A stretch of 64,000 bases of DNA from Pedobacter sp. (GCA_008015505.1 SSFR01000004.1:79194-143193); one strand, 5' to 3'. Shown: positions 1 to 9,940, counted from the first letter of the stretch. Notes: generated from the letters alone by a model not told the origin. Made by a program: numbers and translations.

Positions 1-581
1 AGACTAAATGGCAATTGAGCAATAATACCTACCATAATAATTAGAGATATACCATTACCTATTCCTTTATCTGTAATTTTTTCGCCTAACCACATCACAA
101 ACATTGTCCCAGCGGTAAGCACAAACATAGAAGAAATAGTAAATAAAGGTTCCGACATCTCTTTTGCTTCAAGAGTAATTTGAGATTTCACATAACCTAT
201 CGCTTGTAACACAGTGATAGCTATTGTTAAATACCTAGTCGTTTGATTAAGCTTCATACGCCCACTCTCACCCTCCTTCTGCAATTTCTGAAAATATGGA
301 ACAGCTATTCCAAGTAATTGCACTACGATAGATGCCGATATGTAAGGCATTACTCCTAAAGCAAAAATCGAGGCTCTAGAAAAAGAACCTCCAGCAAACA
401 TATTCAATAAACCCAGCAAACCCTCTTTAGCATGATTTTGTAAAGCCACCTGACTAACCCCAGGTAAGACAATAAATGACCCTACTCTATATACTAATAG
501 ACAAAAAAGCGTGAATAAAATTCGCGCTCTTAGATCTTCTATTTTCCAAATATTAGATAGAGTTGCTATCAGTTTTTTCAT
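1..581 (-). CDS. secY: SecY preprotein translocase, N-terminal part (cut by window edge)
   Basis: This is the pore subunit of the SecYEG translocon in the inner membrane. An uninterrupted frame of 193 codons runs from the ATG at 581 off the left end of the window, so the C-terminal half is not visible. The protein begins MKKLIATLSNIWKIEDL and continues into the plug and TM2 region, with a GGSFSRASIFALGVMPYISA segment that matches bacterial SecY. It follows rplO after 3 bases, its normal place at the end of the spc operon. The start is well supported by the family N-terminus. Confidence 0.95.
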   Translation of the reverse strand, partial: MKKLIATLSNIWKIEDLRARILFTLFCLLVYRVGSFIVLPGVSQVALQNHAKEGLLGLLNMFAGGSFSRASIFALGVMPYISASIVVQLLGIAVPYFQKLQKEGESGRMKLNQTTRYLTIAITVLQAIGYVKSQITLEAKEMSEPLFTISSMFVLTAGTMFVMWLGEKITDKGIGNGISLIIMVGIIAQLPFS

Positions 582-584
582 GAA

Positions 585-1031
585 TTATAGCTTAACTATT
601 GTACCTCCAAGTAGTTCAATGGCTGCTGAAGCAGAGACTGAAAACGCATGCGCTTTAACTTCTAGTTTGGCTTTAAGTTCTCCTCTTCCCAGTATCTTAA
701 CTAGGTCATTATGTGCTGCTAATCCATGCTCTTGAAGGGTATCAACTCCTATCTGATTTAACTGATACCTTTCAGCTAAATCTTGTAAAACATCTAAATT
801 AATTCCCACATAAGTTACCCGATTTATATTTTTGAAACCAACCTTAGGCAAACGACGCTGTAGCGGCATCTGCCCCCCTTCAAAACCAATCTTGCTTGTA
901 TTACCAGAACGAGAACCTGCGCCTTTGTGACCACGGGTCGATGTTCCTCCTCGTCCGGATCCTGTACCACGCCCAATCCGTTTTCTATTTTTTACAGAAC
1001 CTTCTGCAGGCTTTAAGTTACTTAAGTTCAT
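585..1031 (-). CDS. rplO: 50S ribosomal protein L15
   Basis: L15 is a large-subunit protein that acts late in 50S assembly. The 148-aa product has the usual Gly/Arg-rich N-terminal tail (GRGTGSGRGGTSTRGHKGAG) and then FEGGQMPLQRRLPKVGF, which is diagnostic of L15. Its length is normal for the family. It lies 2 bases after rpmD and 3 bases before secY, so all three are probably translated from one message. Confidence 0.97.
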   Translation of the reverse strand: MNLSNLKPAEGSVKNRKRIGRGTGSGRGGTSTRGHKGAGSRSGNTSKIGFEGGQMPLQRRLPKVGFKNINRVTYVGINLDVLQDLAERYQLNQIGVDTLQEHGLAAHNDLVKILGRGELKAKLEVKAHAFSVSASAAIELLGGTIVKL

Positions 1032-1033
1032 AT

Positions 1034-1213
1034 CTAAATATGCTCTATTGCTACCAAATGATTAACTGTTCTTACCATTCCAATGATAGCTAAATTTGCT
1101 TCAACTTCTACAAAATGGTTTATTTTTTTCAAACCAAGAGCTTTCATAGTTCTCTTCTGACGCTCACTTTCATCAATAACACTTCTAATTTGTGTGATTT
1201 TTATCTTCGCCAT
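1034..1213 (-). CDS. rpmD: 50S ribosomal protein L30
   Basis: This 59-aa protein begins MAKIKITQIRSVIDES, contains QKRTMKALGLKKINH, and ends AIEHI before a TAG stop. These match the short bacterial L30, and the length is typical. It sits between rpsE and rplO in the conserved spc order. The ATG at 1213 gives the standard N-terminus. Confidence 0.95.
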   Translation of the reverse strand: MAKIKITQIRSVIDESERQKRTMKALGLKKINHFVEVEANLAIIGMVRTVNHLVAIEHI

Positions 1214-1225
1214 AATTTCCCTCCC

Positions 1226-1744
1226 TTATCCGTTAAAAACCTTTTTTAAATCTACCCCACGCTGTTGAGCTACTGTATATGCATCTCGCATTTGTGATAG
1301 AGCCGCCACAGTTGCTTTTACTACGTTGTGAGGATTAGACGAACCTTTCGACTTTGCTAATACATTATGAACACCCGCACTTTCCAAAACAGCACGCATC
1401 GCACCTCCAGCAATTACTCCCGTACCATCTGCCGCTGGCTTAATAAACACATACCCCCCTGAAAATTTACCATATTGCTGATGAGGCACTGTCCCATTAA
1501 TCACAGGCACCTTAACTAAGTTTTTCTTTGCATCATCTACCCCCTTAGCAATAGCTTCTGTTACTTCCTTAGCTTTACCTAAACCATAGCCAACTACCCC
1601 CTTTTCGTCACCAACCACGACAATAGCTGAAAAGCTAAATGTCCTTCCTCCTTTGGTAACTTTGGCAACACGTTGGATGCTAACTAAGCGATCTTTAAGC
1701 TCTATTTCGCTTGTTTTTACTCTTTTTATATTAATAGCTGACAT
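1226..1744 (-). CDS. rpsE: 30S ribosomal protein S5
   Basis: S5 belongs to the small subunit and helps control decoding accuracy. The 172-aa product has the N-terminal RNA-binding region ([20 protein letters not shown]) and the C-terminal S5 domain ([17 protein letters not shown]). The frame extends four codons further upstream, but the ATG at 1744 gives the family start [10 protein letters not shown] and leaves 13 bases after rplR, so I prefer it. It is the eighteenth gene of the operon. Confidence 0.97.
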   Translation of the reverse strand: MSAINIKRVKTSEIELKDRLVSIQRVAKVTKGGRTFSFSAIVVVGDEKGVVGYGLGKAKEVTEAIAKGVDDAKKNLVKVPVINGTVPHQQYGKFSGGYVFIKPAADGTGVIAGGAMRAVLESAGVHNVLAKSKGSSNPHNVVKATVAALSQMRDAYTVAQQRGVDLKKVFNG

Positions 1745-1757
1745 GTCGTATATCAAA

Positions 1758-2111
1758 TTAAAATATTAAACCAGCTTCTCTAGCAGCTTCTGCCAAAAAC
1801 TTCACTCGACCATGATATAAATACCCATTTCTATCGAAAACTACTTGACTAATACCTGCAGCCAAAGCTTTTTGAGCAACTAACTTACCTACTTCTTTAG
1901 ACTGGTCAGATTTAGTTCCTTTGGAAACAAAATCTTTTGATAGTGATGATGCAGAGATCATAGTTTTCCCACCGCTATCATCAATAATTTGAGCATATAT
2001 TCCTTTATTACTTCTGTACACACATAAACGTGGACGCTCCAAGGACCCAGACAATTTCTTTCTAATTCCTTTTTTTATACGTTCTCTACGAGATATTTTA
2101 ACTCCTGCCAT
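1758..2111 (-). CDS. rplR: 50S ribosomal protein L18
   Basis: L18 binds 5S rRNA in the central protuberance of the large subunit. The 117-aa protein shows [20 protein letters not shown], the motif [19 protein letters not shown], and the C-terminal [20 protein letters not shown] that defines the family. Length and position between rplF and rpsE are normal. Confidence 0.97.
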   Translation of the reverse strand: MAGVKISRRERIKKGIRKKLSGSLERPRLCVYRSNKGIYAQIIDDSGGKTMISASSLSKDFVSKGTKSDQSKEVGKLVAQKALAAGISQVVFDRNGYLYHGRVKFLAEAAREAGLIF

Positions 2112-2122
2112 GATAATAAATA

Positions 2123-2680
2123 TTATTTTTTAGCTGCTGACTTACCCGCTTTTCTCCGTAATATTTCACCAACAAACTTCACTCCCTTTCCTTTATATGG
2201 TTCAGGAGAACGTAAAGATCTTATTTTAGCTGCTACTTGGCCCAACAACTGCTTATCTATACTTTCAATAATGATCGTGGGATTTTTTCCTTTTTCTGCT
2301 GTAGTAGAAACTTTTATCTCTTTAGGCAATTGAAAAACATAATGATGAGAAAATCCTAACACCATATCTAATGTATTACCTTGATTAGTCGCACGATAAC
2401 CAACACCAACTAACTCTTGTTCTATGCGATATCCCTGAGTAACACCTATCACCATATTACTAAGCAACGATCTATAAAGTCCATGTAAAGCTTTATGACG
2501 CTTTTGCGTAGAAAAGCATTTAACCAAAAGACTAGCTTCCTCTTGCATTACAGTAATATCTTTGTCAACTTGCTGACTTAGTTCGCCTTTCGGGCCTTTT
2601 ATAGTAACCATATTGGTATCCGAAACGATAACGGATACATTATCCGGAATGCGAATTGGAGATTTACCTACTCTTGACAT
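2123..2680 (-). CDS. rplF: 50S ribosomal protein L6
   Basis: L6 is a large-subunit protein near the factor-binding site. The 185-aa product starts [15 protein letters not shown] at the ATG at 2680. A longer frame to 2728 would run into rpsH and does not match the family. The C-terminal signature [20 protein letters not shown] is present. It follows rpsH after 19 bases. Confidence 0.97.
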   Translation of the reverse strand: MSRVGKSPIRIPDNVSVIVSDTNMVTIKGPKGELSQQVDKDITVMQEEASLLVKCFSTQKRHKALHGLYRSLLSNMVIGVTQGYRIEQELVGVGYRATNQGNTLDMVLGFSHHYVFQLPKEIKVSTTAEKGKNPTIIIESIDKQLLGQVAAKIRSLRSPEPYKGKGVKFVGEILRRKAGKSAAKK

Positions 2681-2699
2681 TTTATACTTCTCCTCTAAC

Positions 2700-3098
2700 T
2701 TAATAAACGTAACACAATATCTCACCACCTATATTTAGGTCCTTAGCCTCTTTATCAGACATAACACCTCTTGAAGTTGATAAAACAGCTATCCCTAAAC
2801 CATTCAATACACGCGGCATGTTACTCACTCCTGCATATTTTCTCAATCCTGGCTTACTAATTCGAGAAATTCTACGTATTGCAGGTACTTTTGTTATAGG
2901 ATTATATTTTAAAGCTATTTTAATAATACCTTGAGTAGTTGAATTTTCAAATTTGTAGTTAGTAATATACCCCTTTTCAAAAAGAACCTTAGTAATTTCC
3001 TTTTTAATATTAGATGCAGGTACTTCTACAACTCTGTGATTTGCTTTAACAGCATTTCTAACTCTAGTAAGATAATCTGCTATTGGATCTGTATTCAT
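2700..3098 (-). CDS. rpsH: 30S ribosomal protein S8
   Basis: S8 binds the central domain of 16S rRNA. In enterobacteria it also represses the spc operon, but I see no evidence here for or against that role. The 132-aa protein begins MNTDPIADYLTRVRNAV and carries the C-terminal signature LSTSRGVMSDKEAKDLNIGG. An unusually long gap of 133 bases separates it from rpsN upstream, unlike the 1-43-base gaps elsewhere in the operon. Confidence 0.97.
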   Translation of the reverse strand: MNTDPIADYLTRVRNAVKANHRVVEVPASNIKKEITKVLFEKGYITNYKFENSTTQGIIKIALKYNPITKVPAIRRISRISKPGLRKYAGVSNMPRVLNGLGIAVLSTSRGVMSDKEAKDLNIGGEILCYVY

Positions 3099-3231
3099 TT
3101 TATTAATTCTTAGTGATGGTTTACTTCTAAAATGAAAAAGAAATACCTATCACTCATTTATATATTTACAATGAAAGTTCGGCTGAACTTAGTTTTGTTT
3201 TTGAAATTTTTTATAATAAAATCGCAACAAG

Positions 3232-3501
3232 CTACCAACTTGCTTTCCTGACTCCTGGTATTTTACCTGCCAAAGCCATCTCACGAAAGGTTACCCGGGA
3301 TATACCAAACTGACGCATATAGCCTCTGGGACGACCACTCAACTTACAACGATTATGCAAACGAACTGGAGATGAATTTTTAGGCAATTTATCCAATCCT
3401 TCAAAATCTCCTGCTACTTTCAAAGCTGCTCTCTTTCCAGCATACCTAGCAACTAATTTAGCACGCTTAATCTCACGTGCTTTTACACCTTCTTTAGCCA
3501 T
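3232..3501 (-). CDS. rpsN: 30S ribosomal protein S14 (zinc-independent form)
   Basis: This 89-aa S14 begins [17 protein letters not shown] and has the family core [20 protein letters not shown]. It lacks the paired CxxC motifs of the zinc-binding short form, so it is the long C-minus type. The ATG at 3501 lies inside the end of rplE, giving an 8-base overlap that suggests translational coupling. A longer frame to 3537 is not family-like. Confidence 0.96.
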   Translation of the reverse strand: MAKEGVKAREIKRAKLVARYAGKRAALKVAGDFEGLDKLPKNSSPVRLHNRCKLSGRPRGYMRQFGISRVTFREMALAGKIPGVRKASW

Positions 3502-4063
3502 TGCTATTTGTATTTTGATTTTTAAAAGGTAACCCAAACTGCTTAAGTAGCTCTAAAGCTTCAGCATCTGTACTAGCTGAGGTTACAAATGTAATATCCA
3601 TTCCCATAATTTTATTAATCTGATCAATATTTATTTCTGGAAAAATAATCTGTTCAGAAATTCCTAATGTATAATTACCTCTCCCATCAAATCCTTTATC
3701 ATTAATTCCTTTAAAGTCACGAATACGAGGAAGAGCTATAGCCATTAAACGATCTAAAAATTCATACATTTTATTATCCCTTAAAGTAACTCGAACACCT
3801 ATAGGCATACCCTTACGCAACTTAAAATTAGATATATCCTTTCTAGATCTAGTTGAAACTGCTTTCTGCCCTGTAATAGTACTCATTTCATTGATTGCAT
3901 TATCAATGATTTTTTTATCTGTTACAGCGGCTCCAACACCCTGATTAATCGATATTTTATTCAATTTTGGAACCTCCATTACACTTTTGTACTGGAACTT
4001 ATCTTTTAAAATGGAAACTATTTCCTCTTTATATTTTGACTTTAATCTCGGTACGTAAGTCAT
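3494..4063 (-). CDS. rplE: 50S ribosomal protein L5
   Basis: L5 contacts 5S rRNA and P-site tRNA in the central protuberance. The 189-aa protein begins [20 protein letters not shown]. It has [11 protein letters not shown], the core [20 protein letters not shown] and the late motif [18 protein letters not shown], all standard for L5. It overlaps rplX by 1 base and rpsN by 8. Confidence 0.97.
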   Translation of the reverse strand: MTYVPRLKSKYKEEIVSILKDKFQYKSVMEVPKLNKISINQGVGAAVTDKKIIDNAINEMSTITGQKAVSTRSRKDISNFKLRKGMPIGVRVTLRDNKMYEFLDRLMAIALPRIRDFKGINDKGFDGRGNYTLGISEQIIFPEINIDQINKIMGMDITFVTSASTDAEALELLKQFGLPFKNQNTNSNG

Positions 4064-4398
4064 TACTTAATTTCCTCCCCAGATATTTTAGCTATACGAA
4101 CAGACTTCCCCTCAGAATTTGCATGCTTTCCTACACGCGTTGGTTTATTGGTTTTCGCATCTACCACCATCAAATTAGCGATATGAATAGCTGCCTCTTT
4201 CTTAATAATACCTCCATTAGGATTAGCTGCATTAGGCTTAGTATGTTTAGATACTATATTAACACCTTCAACAATTGCCCTATTATCTTTACGTAATATT
4301 TCCAAGATCCGACCTTGTTTTCCATTATAATCGCCAGCAATGATCTGGACAAGATCCCCTTTCCTAACCTTTAACTTGGATTGTATTTTCAATTTCAT
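4063..4398 (-). CDS. rplX: 50S ribosomal protein L24
   Basis: L24 is an assembly-initiating large-subunit protein with a KOW RNA-binding fold. The KOW signature is visible as [19 protein letters not shown] near the N-terminus, followed by [14 protein letters not shown]. At 111 aa the length is typical. It is spaced 2 bases from rplN and shares 1 base with rplE. Confidence 0.97.
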   Translation of the reverse strand: MKLKIQSKLKVRKGDLVQIIAGDYNGKQGRILEILRKDNRAIVEGVNIVSKHTKPNAANPNGGIIKKEAAIHIANLMVVDAKTNKPTRVGKHANSEGKSVRIAKISGEEIK

Positions 4399-4400
4399 CT

Positions 4401-4769
4401 TTATAGAACCTCCGGTGCCAATGATATTATCTTCATAAATTGTTTTTCACGCAACTCTCTAGCCACTGGTCCAAAAATACGAGTTCCTCGAGGCTCATCC
4501 TGCGCATTTAATAATACAGCTGCATTATCATCAAAACGAATATATGATCCATCTTTTCGTCTAACCTCTTTCTTTGTCCTCACAACAACAGCTTTAGACA
4601 CAGTTCCTTTTTTAGCATTCCCAGATGGAAGCGCGTGCTTAATAGTAACAACAATTTTATCACCTAAAGAAGCATACCTCTTACCTGTTCCACCTAAAAC
4701 ACGAATTACTAATACTTCTTTAGCGCCACTGTTGTCTGCAACATTCAATCTTGATTCCTGTTGTACCAT
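4401..4769 (-). CDS. rplN: 50S ribosomal protein L14
   Basis: L14 lies at the subunit interface of the large subunit. The 122-aa sequence begins [20 protein letters not shown] and contains [20 protein letters not shown], both near-invariant L14 motifs. It starts 2 bases after rpsQ. Confidence 0.97.
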   Translation of the reverse strand: MVQQESRLNVADNSGAKEVLVIRVLGGTGKRYASLGDKIVVTIKHALPSGNAKKGTVSKAVVVRTKKEVRRKDGSYIRFDDNAAVLLNAQDEPRGTRIFGPVARELREKQFMKIISLAPEVL

Positions 4770-4771
4770 AC

Positions 4772-5026
4772 CTATTTAGCCTTTTCTAAAATTTCAACCA
4801 ATCTCCAATTTTTATTCTTACTCAACGGACGAGTCTCCATAATTGAGACAGTATCACCTATACCACATGTATTAGTTTCGTCATGAGCCATGAACTTGGT
4901 AGTTTTCTTTACGAACTTACCATAAATAGGATGTTTCACTTTTCTTTCAACAGCAACAATTATAGATTTATTCATTTTGTTGCTTACTACTAACCCTATT
5001 CTTGTCTTCCTTAATTGTCTTTCCAT
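4772..5026 (-). CDS. rpsQ: 30S ribosomal protein S17
   Basis: S17 is an OB-fold 16S rRNA-binding protein. The 84-aa product has [39 protein letters not shown] and [20 protein letters not shown], the three usual conserved blocks. It lies 15 bases after rpmC. Confidence 0.97.
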   Translation of the reverse strand: MERQLRKTRIGLVVSNKMNKSIIVAVERKVKHPIYGKFVKKTTKFMAHDETNTCGIGDTVSIMETRPLSKNKNWRLVEILEKAK

Positions 5027-5041
5027 CTTGGATTCTAAAAT

Positions 5042-5269
5042 TTATTCGGAAACATGCCCCTCTACGGCGGACACTATAGTTTCCGCGTTGCGCCTTGTCA
5101 ATTCTGTATTTAAACGCGCAATATTTTTTCTAACTGCTTTAATCCGAAGTGGATTTTCAATAGCAGAAATAGCATGCGCGAATTTTAGCTTAGTTAGACT
5201 CGTTTTCTCTTCATTAATTTTGGCGATAACATCTTCTGTCGTCAGCTCTAAAATTTCGGAGTATCTCAT
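5042..5269 (-). CDS. rpmC: 50S ribosomal protein L29
   Basis: L29 sits near the polypeptide exit tunnel. The 75-aa helical protein has the L29 pattern (EEKTSLTKLKFAHAISAIEN, then RIKAVRKNIARLNTELTRR). It carries a short extra C-terminal tail after the second helix. Its position between rplP and rpsQ is the conserved one. Confidence 0.94.
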   Translation of the reverse strand: MRYSEILELTTEDVIAKINEEKTSLTKLKFAHAISAIENPLRIKAVRKNIARLNTELTRRNAETIVSAVEGHVSE

Positions 5270-5303
5270 TTTATTAAACGTTATATCGTTATCAAATGGC
5301 TAG

Positions 5304-5726
5304 TTATACCTCTACGTAATCTCTACGTACGACAAATTTAGTTTGTACTGGTAGTTTCTGAGCAGCTAAACGCAAGGCTTCTTTCGCTACATTTAATGGA
5401 ACACCTTCTGCTTCAAATAATAACCTTCCTGGTCTAACTACGGCTACCCAATACTCTGGAGCTCCTTTACCTTTACCCATACGAACCTCCGCAGGTTTTT
5501 TAGTAACAGGCTTATCTGGAAATATACGAATCCATACTTGCCCCTCACGTTTCATGAAACGCGTAACAGCAATACGTGCAGCTTCTATCTGACGACTTGT
5601 AATCCACGCCGGTTCTAATGATTTAATTCCGAAAGATCCAAATGCCAGTTCAGCACCTCTACCTGCTAAACCTTTCATTCTTCCCTTCTGCATCTTTCTG
5701 AACTTCGTTCTTTTTGGCTGTAACAT
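5304..5726 (-). CDS. rplP: 50S ribosomal protein L16
   Basis: L16 helps shape the A site of the large subunit. The 140-aa protein begins [19 protein letters not shown] and contains the family signatures [20 protein letters not shown] and [14 protein letters not shown]. It follows rpsC after 43 bases. Confidence 0.97.
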   Translation of the reverse strand: MLQPKRTKFRKMQKGRMKGLAGRGAELAFGSFGIKSLEPAWITSRQIEAARIAVTRFMKREGQVWIRIFPDKPVTKKPAEVRMGKGKGAPEYWVAVVRPGRLLFEAEGVPLNVAKEALRLAAQKLPVQTKFVVRRDYVEV

Positions 5727-5769
5727 AATACGCTTCCCCTATCGTTTTAGCGATATTCTTAAATATTGA

Positions 5770-6603
5770 TTATTTCTTTCCTTTAAAACTCCCTCTAGCA
5801 GAAGCTCCAGCGCCTTTATTGTGAGGCCCTTTTCCTAATCCACCACGAGTATCATTTGAACGTCTACCACCTGCCATATCTCCGCCTCTTTTATCTGATC
5901 CGCTAAAAGATGCCTGACCACCTTCAATCCTAGCTTTTGCTCCTGTTGATTGACCAATATTTGGTGAAAGGTCACGTTTTCCATAAACCTCTCCTTTACA
6001 TATCCACACTTTAATACCGATCTTACCATAGGTAGTAAGAGCTTCGGCTAATGCATAATCAATATCTGCTCGGAAAGTATGCAAAGGAATTCTACCATCT
6101 TTATACTGTTCTGTACGTGCCATCTCTGCACCACCTAAACGTCCAGAACACATTATCTTGATCCCCTCAGCCCCCATTCGCATTGTTGAAGCTATTGAAG
6201 TTTTCATCGCACGACGAAAAGAAATACGAGCTTCTAATTGTTTTGCAATACCCTCACCTACTAGTTGAGCATCTAACTCAGGACGCTTAATTTCAAAAAT
6301 ATTGATCTGAACATCTTTTTTAGTAAGCTTTTTCAGCTCTTCTTTAATCTTATCAACCTCTTGACCTCCTTTACCAATTACAATTCCCGGACGAGCAGTA
6401 TGAATCGTAATGATGATGCGTTTTAACGTGCGCTCGATTACAACTTTTGCAATACCACCCTTTGCAATACGTGCAGAAATATATTTTCTGATTTTTTCAT
6501 CCTCAACTAGTTTATCAGAATAATCATTTCCACCAAACCAGTTGGAATCCCAACCTTTAATAATTCCTAATCTATTTCCTATTGGATGTGCTTTCTGTCC
6601 CAT
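5770..6603 (-). CDS. rpsC: 30S ribosomal protein S3
   Basis: S3 lines the mRNA entry channel of the small subunit. The 277-aa protein begins [20 protein letters not shown]. It has a KH domain ([20 protein letters not shown], about residues 70-90) and the C-terminal S3 domain ([20 protein letters not shown]). After about residue 225 there is a Gly/Arg/Ser-rich basic tail ending GSFKGKK, so it is longer than the E. coli protein (233 aa). Such tails are common in Bacteroidota. Confidence 0.97.
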   Translation of the reverse strand: MGQKAHPIGNRLGIIKGWDSNWFGGNDYSDKLVEDEKIRKYISARIAKGGIAKVVIERTLKRIIITIHTARPGIVIGKGGQEVDKIKEELKKLTKKDVQINIFEIKRPELDAQLVGEGIAKQLEARISFRRAMKTSIASTMRMGAEGIKIMCSGRLGGAEMARTEQYKDGRIPLHTFRADIDYALAEALTTYGKIGIKVWICKGEVYGKRDLSPNIGQSTGAKARIEGGQASFSGSDKRGGDMAGGRRSNDTRGGLGKGPHNKGAGASARGSFKGKK

Positions 6604-6609
6604 TACTCC

Positions 6610-6975
6610 TTAGTTAGTTATTAGTTGGTCAATATTTCCGCTATCAACAATTAAAGTGACATGATTGGAACGCTTACGAATTCTATACCCACGACCTTGG
6701 GGTGCTGGTCTTAATCTTTTTAACTGACGTCCACCATCAACTGTAGCTGTTTTCACATATAGCTTACTATCTTCTGGACGTTGACCTTCATTTTTCGATT
6801 CCCAATTTTTAATTGCAGACAATAAGAGCTTCTCTACCCGTAACGCGGCCTCTTTATTAGTATATCTCAAGATATATAAAGCCCTCTCAACCTGCTCACC
6901 ACGAATAAGATCAACTACTAATCTCATCTTACGAGGTGAAGTAGGGCAATTATTTAGTTTTGCTACTGCTTCCAT
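6610..6975 (-). CDS. rplV: 50S ribosomal protein L22
   Basis: L22 reaches into the exit tunnel with a beta-hairpin. The 121-aa sequence has [20 protein letters not shown] at the start and the hairpin region [20 protein letters not shown] near the end. It is spaced 3 bases from rpsS and 6 from rpsC. Confidence 0.97.
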   Translation of the reverse strand: MEAVAKLNNCPTSPRKMRLVVDLIRGEQVERALYILRYTNKEAALRVEKLLLSAIKNWESKNEGQRPEDSKLYVKTATVDGGRQLKRLRPAPQGRGYRIRKRSNHVTLIVDSGNIDQLITN

Positions 6976-6978
6976 TGC

Positions 6979-7245
6979 TTATTTTTTCTTTTCGGCGTGA
7001 CCCCTAAACGTCCTAGTTGGAGCAAATTCTCCCAATTTATGACCAACCATATTTTCGGTGATATACACTGGGATAAACTTATTACCATTATGAACTGCAA
7101 ACGTATGACCTACAAAATCTGGTGAAATCATCGATCGACGAGACCATGTTTTGATTACCATTTTTTTATTAGCCTCATTCATAGAATGGACCTTTTTTGC
7201 CACATTATGATCTATGTAAGGGCCTTTTTTTATTGAACGAGCCAT
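6979..7245 (-). CDS. rpsS: 30S ribosomal protein S19
   Basis: S19 is in the head of the small subunit, at the bridge to the large subunit. The 88-aa protein begins [19 protein letters not shown] and contains [20 protein letters not shown] and [17 protein letters not shown], all conserved in the family. Its ATG overlaps the rplB stop by 1 base. Confidence 0.98.
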   Translation of the reverse strand: MARSIKKGPYIDHNVAKKVHSMNEANKKMVIKTWSRRSMISPDFVGHTFAVHNGNKFIPVYITENMVGHKLGEFAPTRTFRGHAEKKK

Positions 7246-8069
7246 TATTTCTTCCTTCTCTCAATTATGTAACGATCAGATAATTTCTTTTTGTCCCGGG
7301 TCTTGAAGCCTTTAGCTAAAAGGCCTTTTCTTGAACGAGGGTGGCCTCCAGATGCTCTACCCTCACCACCACCCATCGGATGATCTACAGGATTCATTGC
7401 AACACCACGTACTCGAGGACGACGACCTAACCACCTCTTTCTACCTGCTTTTCCTAATCTTTCATTCGCCTTCTCTGGATTAGAAACAGTTCCAATCGTA
7501 GCCATACAAGTCGCTAAAATCATACGCGTTTCACCTGAAGGCATTTTAATGATTGCATACTTACCATCTCTAGCCGAAAGCTGTGCATATGTTCCTGCAC
7601 TGCGGGCAATACTTGCACCTTGGCCGGGGTTTAATTCAATATTATGAATAATAGATCCTAATGGAATATTTTTCAAAAAAAGCGCATTTCCTAGTTCAGG
7701 TTGTACTCCATCTCCAGATATAACTTTCATTCCAACTTTTAGGCCATCTGGCGCTATAATGTAACGCTTTTCACCATCTGCATAATGCAGCAAAGCAATC
7801 CTAGCACTACGATTTGGATCATACTCTATGGTTGTAACAATCGCAGGAATATTAGTCTTATTACGTTTGAAATCAACCAATCGATATGACTTTTTATGTC
7901 CCCCACCTAAATAACGCATAGTCATTTTTCCTGAGCTATTTCTACCCCCTGATCGCTTGATCGGCATAACCAATGACTTTTCTGGTATATTGGTTGTTAC
8001 ATCGGAATAATCTCCCCCTACTCTAAATCGAGTACCAGGAGTAACCGGCTTGAATCTTTTTACTGCCAT
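7245..8069 (-). CDS. rplB: 50S ribosomal protein L2
   Basis: L2 is a primary 23S rRNA-binding protein needed for peptidyl-transferase activity. The 274-aa product has the N-terminal RNA-binding domain ([16 protein letters not shown]) and the C-terminal signature [20 protein letters not shown], which includes the conserved histidine (DHP). Length is standard. Confidence 0.98.
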   Translation of the reverse strand: MAVKRFKPVTPGTRFRVGGDYSDVTTNIPEKSLVMPIKRSGGRNSSGKMTMRYLGGGHKKSYRLVDFKRNKTNIPAIVTTIEYDPNRSARIALLHYADGEKRYIIAPDGLKVGMKVISGDGVQPELGNALFLKNIPLGSIIHNIELNPGQGASIARSAGTYAQLSARDGKYAIIKMPSGETRMILATCMATIGTVSNPEKANERLGKAGRKRWLGRRPRVRGVAMNPVDHPMGGGEGRASGGHPRSRKGLLAKGFKTRDKKKLSDRYIIERRKK

Positions 8070-8076
8070 GTCCTAA

Positions 8077-8367
8077 TTAAATGTTGCTATAAAAGTCAAT
8101 GGTTTCACTACCCTTAAGCGTCACGATAGCCTTTTTATATTTAGCAGCGTTACCTGTAACTATTCCGGCCTTTGTATTACGTGACTTCATTTTTCCAAAT
8201 ACTACCATTGTATTAACAGAATCAATGGATACACCATACATTTTTTCAATGGCCTCCTTAATTTGTATTTTATTAGCTCTATGGTCTACCTTAAAGGCAA
8301 ACCGATTCAATTTCTCAGTTAAAGCTGATATTTTTTCCGTTAAAATAGGTTTTTTTAAAATCTCCAT
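8077..8367 (-). CDS. rplW: 50S ribosomal protein L23
   Basis: L23 docks trigger factor and SRP at the tunnel exit. The 96-aa protein from the ATG at 8367 reads MEILKKPILTEKISALTEKL, the usual L23 start. A frame four codons longer (to 8379) would overlap rplD. The central block VDHRANKIQIKEAIEKMYGV is diagnostic. Confidence 0.95.
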   Translation of the reverse strand: MEILKKPILTEKISALTEKLNRFAFKVDHRANKIQIKEAIEKMYGVSIDSVNTMVVFGKMKSRNTKAGIVTGNAAKYKKAIVTLKGSETIDFYSNI

Positions 8368-8368
8368 C

Positions 8369-8998
8369 TTATTTGGCAAATGCCTCCTCCAATGTTTTAA
8401 CAGCTCCTGTAGTTAATACTAACTTATTTGCATTGAGTACATCATATGTATTTAACTGAGCAGCAGTAGTAACTTTTGCACGTTTAATATTCCTACTCGA
8501 TAAATAGATATTATGATTTGATGATGGCAATACCAACAAGGTTTTCTCACTTGAAAGATTCAAATCCATCATCAATTGAAGATATTTTTTAGTTTTAATT
8601 TCATCAAAATTAAAATCCTCTAATACAACAATATTATTATCTTTTGCTTTGTACGTTAATGCAGATTTACGAGCTAAAGACTTCAATTTTTTATTCAATT
8701 TAAAGCTGTAATCACGAGGCTGAGGACCAAATACTCGACCGCCGCCATTAAATAACGGAGATTTGATTGATCCAGCACGAGCACCACCCGTGCCTTTTTG
8801 CTTATATAATTTTCGGGTTGAACCCGCAATCTCATTTCGCTGCTTAGATTTGTGTGTTCCCTGACGCTGATTAGCTAAATACTGCTTAACATCCAAATAA
8901 ATAGCATGATCATTAGGTTCTATCGCAAAAATCGCACCCGGAAGCTGCACCTCAACGCCTGTTTGTTTTCCTGAAATATTGACAACTTTTATTTCCAT
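8369..8998 (-). CDS. rplD: 50S ribosomal protein L4
   Basis: L4 binds 23S rRNA and has an extended loop in the tunnel wall. The 209-aa product carries the loop motif [20 protein letters not shown] and [15 protein letters not shown], both L4 hallmarks. It begins 4 bases after rplC. Confidence 0.97.
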   Translation of the reverse strand: MEIKVVNISGKQTGVEVQLPGAIFAIEPNDHAIYLDVKQYLANQRQGTHKSKQRNEIAGSTRKLYKQKGTGGARAGSIKSPLFNGGGRVFGPQPRDYSFKLNKKLKSLARKSALTYKAKDNNIVVLEDFNFDEIKTKKYLQLMMDLNLSSEKTLLVLPSSNHNIYLSSRNIKRAKVTTAAQLNTYDVLNANKLVLTTGAVKTLEEAFAK

Positions 8999-9002
8999 CT
9001 TC

Positions 9003-9620
9003 CTATTTATCTACGATTACATACGAACCCTTCGCACCAGGAACAGCGCCCCCAACTACTAATAAATTTTGCTCTGGGTATACTTTCAAAATTTCCAAAT
9101 TTTGAATTTTAACACGATTCCCCCCTGTTCTACCTGCCATACGCATTCCTTTAAATACACGAGATGGCCAAGATGATGCTCCCAATGAGCCAGGCGCCCT
9201 CAATCGATTATGCTGACCATGCGTTTGACTACCAACCCCACCAAATCCATGACGCTTAACAACACCTTGAAATCCTTTTCCTTTTGAAGTACCTGCAACG
9301 TCAACAAAGTCACCTTCAGAGAAAATATCAACAGTTACTTGATCTCCTAGATTTTTTTCGTCTTCAAAAGTTTTAAATTCAACTAGCTTACGCTTTGGAG
9401 TCGTTTTTGCTTTTGCAAAATGACCCTTCAATGACTGAGTAGTATTTTTTTCTTTTTTCTCATCAAAAGCCAACTGAACTGCCGAATAGCCGTCGTGGCC
9501 AATTGTCCGAACTTGCGTAACTACGCAAGGACCCGCCTCTATTACTGTACAAGGAATATTTTTTCCTTCAGCATCAAAGAGACTGGTCATTCCTACTTTT
9601 TTTCCAATAATTCCTGACAT
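9003..9620 (-). CDS. rplC: 50S ribosomal protein L3, first gene of the operon
   Basis: L3 is an early-assembly large-subunit protein close to the peptidyl-transferase centre. The 205-aa sequence begins [20 protein letters not shown] and has the L3 signature [20 protein letters not shown] and [20 protein letters not shown]. It is the first gene of the run. The expected upstream neighbour rpsJ is not in the window, and the next gene upstream is gap. A promoter lies 76-106 bases upstream. Confidence 0.97.
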   Translation of the reverse strand: MSGIIGKKVGMTSLFDAEGKNIPCTVIEAGPCVVTQVRTIGHDGYSAVQLAFDEKKEKNTTQSLKGHFAKAKTTPKRKLVEFKTFEDEKNLGDQVTVDIFSEGDFVDVAGTSKGKGFQGVVKRHGFGGVGSQTHGQHNRLRAPGSLGASSWPSRVFKGMRMAGRTGGNRVKIQNLEILKVYPEQNLLVVGGAVPGAKGSYVIVDK

Positions 9621-9695
9621 GTTTTTTGATTTGTGTACCTCGAAGCAGTAGGGCTTCGCTCAATACATATTATTAAATCCCCTTTGAATGGTGGG

Positions 9696-9726
9696 CAAAG
9701 ATAGGGAACTGTTATTAATTTTCAAA
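9696..9726 (-). promoter_or_regulatory. Promoter of the S10/spc ribosomal protein operon
   Basis: On the minus strand TTTG (9723-9726) is followed after exactly 19 bases by TATCTTTG (9696-9703). This matches the Bacteroidota primary-sigma consensus TTTG-N19to21-TAnnTTTG. The site is about 76 bases upstream of the rplC ATG, which implies a leader of roughly 70 bases. There is no other gene between it and rplC. No transcript data are available. Confidence 0.7.
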
Positions 9727-9791
9727 TACTTAGGCCACTATTTTTATTATTTAACTTATGTTTTTATTTAAGCAGATAAAAAACATGAAAT

Positions 9792-9894
9792 AACCCCCAT
9801 ACTCCTGGTTTCGTAAGGGATAGAAGCGAATAGCCCACAGTGTAGCGAAACGAAGACTAACAGCAAACAGCCCGACCCAAAGGGACACGCCCAC
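9792..9894. repeat. Structured, GC-richer intergenic element downstream of gap
   Basis: This stretch of the 320-base interval 9621-9940 is richer in G and C than the DNA around it and carries two similar units, gaagcgaatagccca and cagcaaacagcccga. On the minus strand it opens GGGCGTGTCCCTTTGGGTCG, with a CCC-TTT-GGG hairpin. I have the impression that similar sequence recurs in intergenic DNA of many Bacteroidota, but I cannot confirm this. It lies just downstream of gap, so it may be a terminator, an RNA element or a dispersed repeat. The rest of the interval holds only the rplC promoter and AT-rich DNA. Confidence 0.4.
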
Positions 9895-9940
9895 AGAATA
9901 AAACACTTCTAGAGAAATATTCTGCGATACCCAATACTCA

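Noticed and set aside
3175..3190. AAGTTC-N4-GAACTT as an rpsN terminator
   Set aside because: The stem is short, no T-run follows on the minus strand, and termination here would cut off essential genes downstream.
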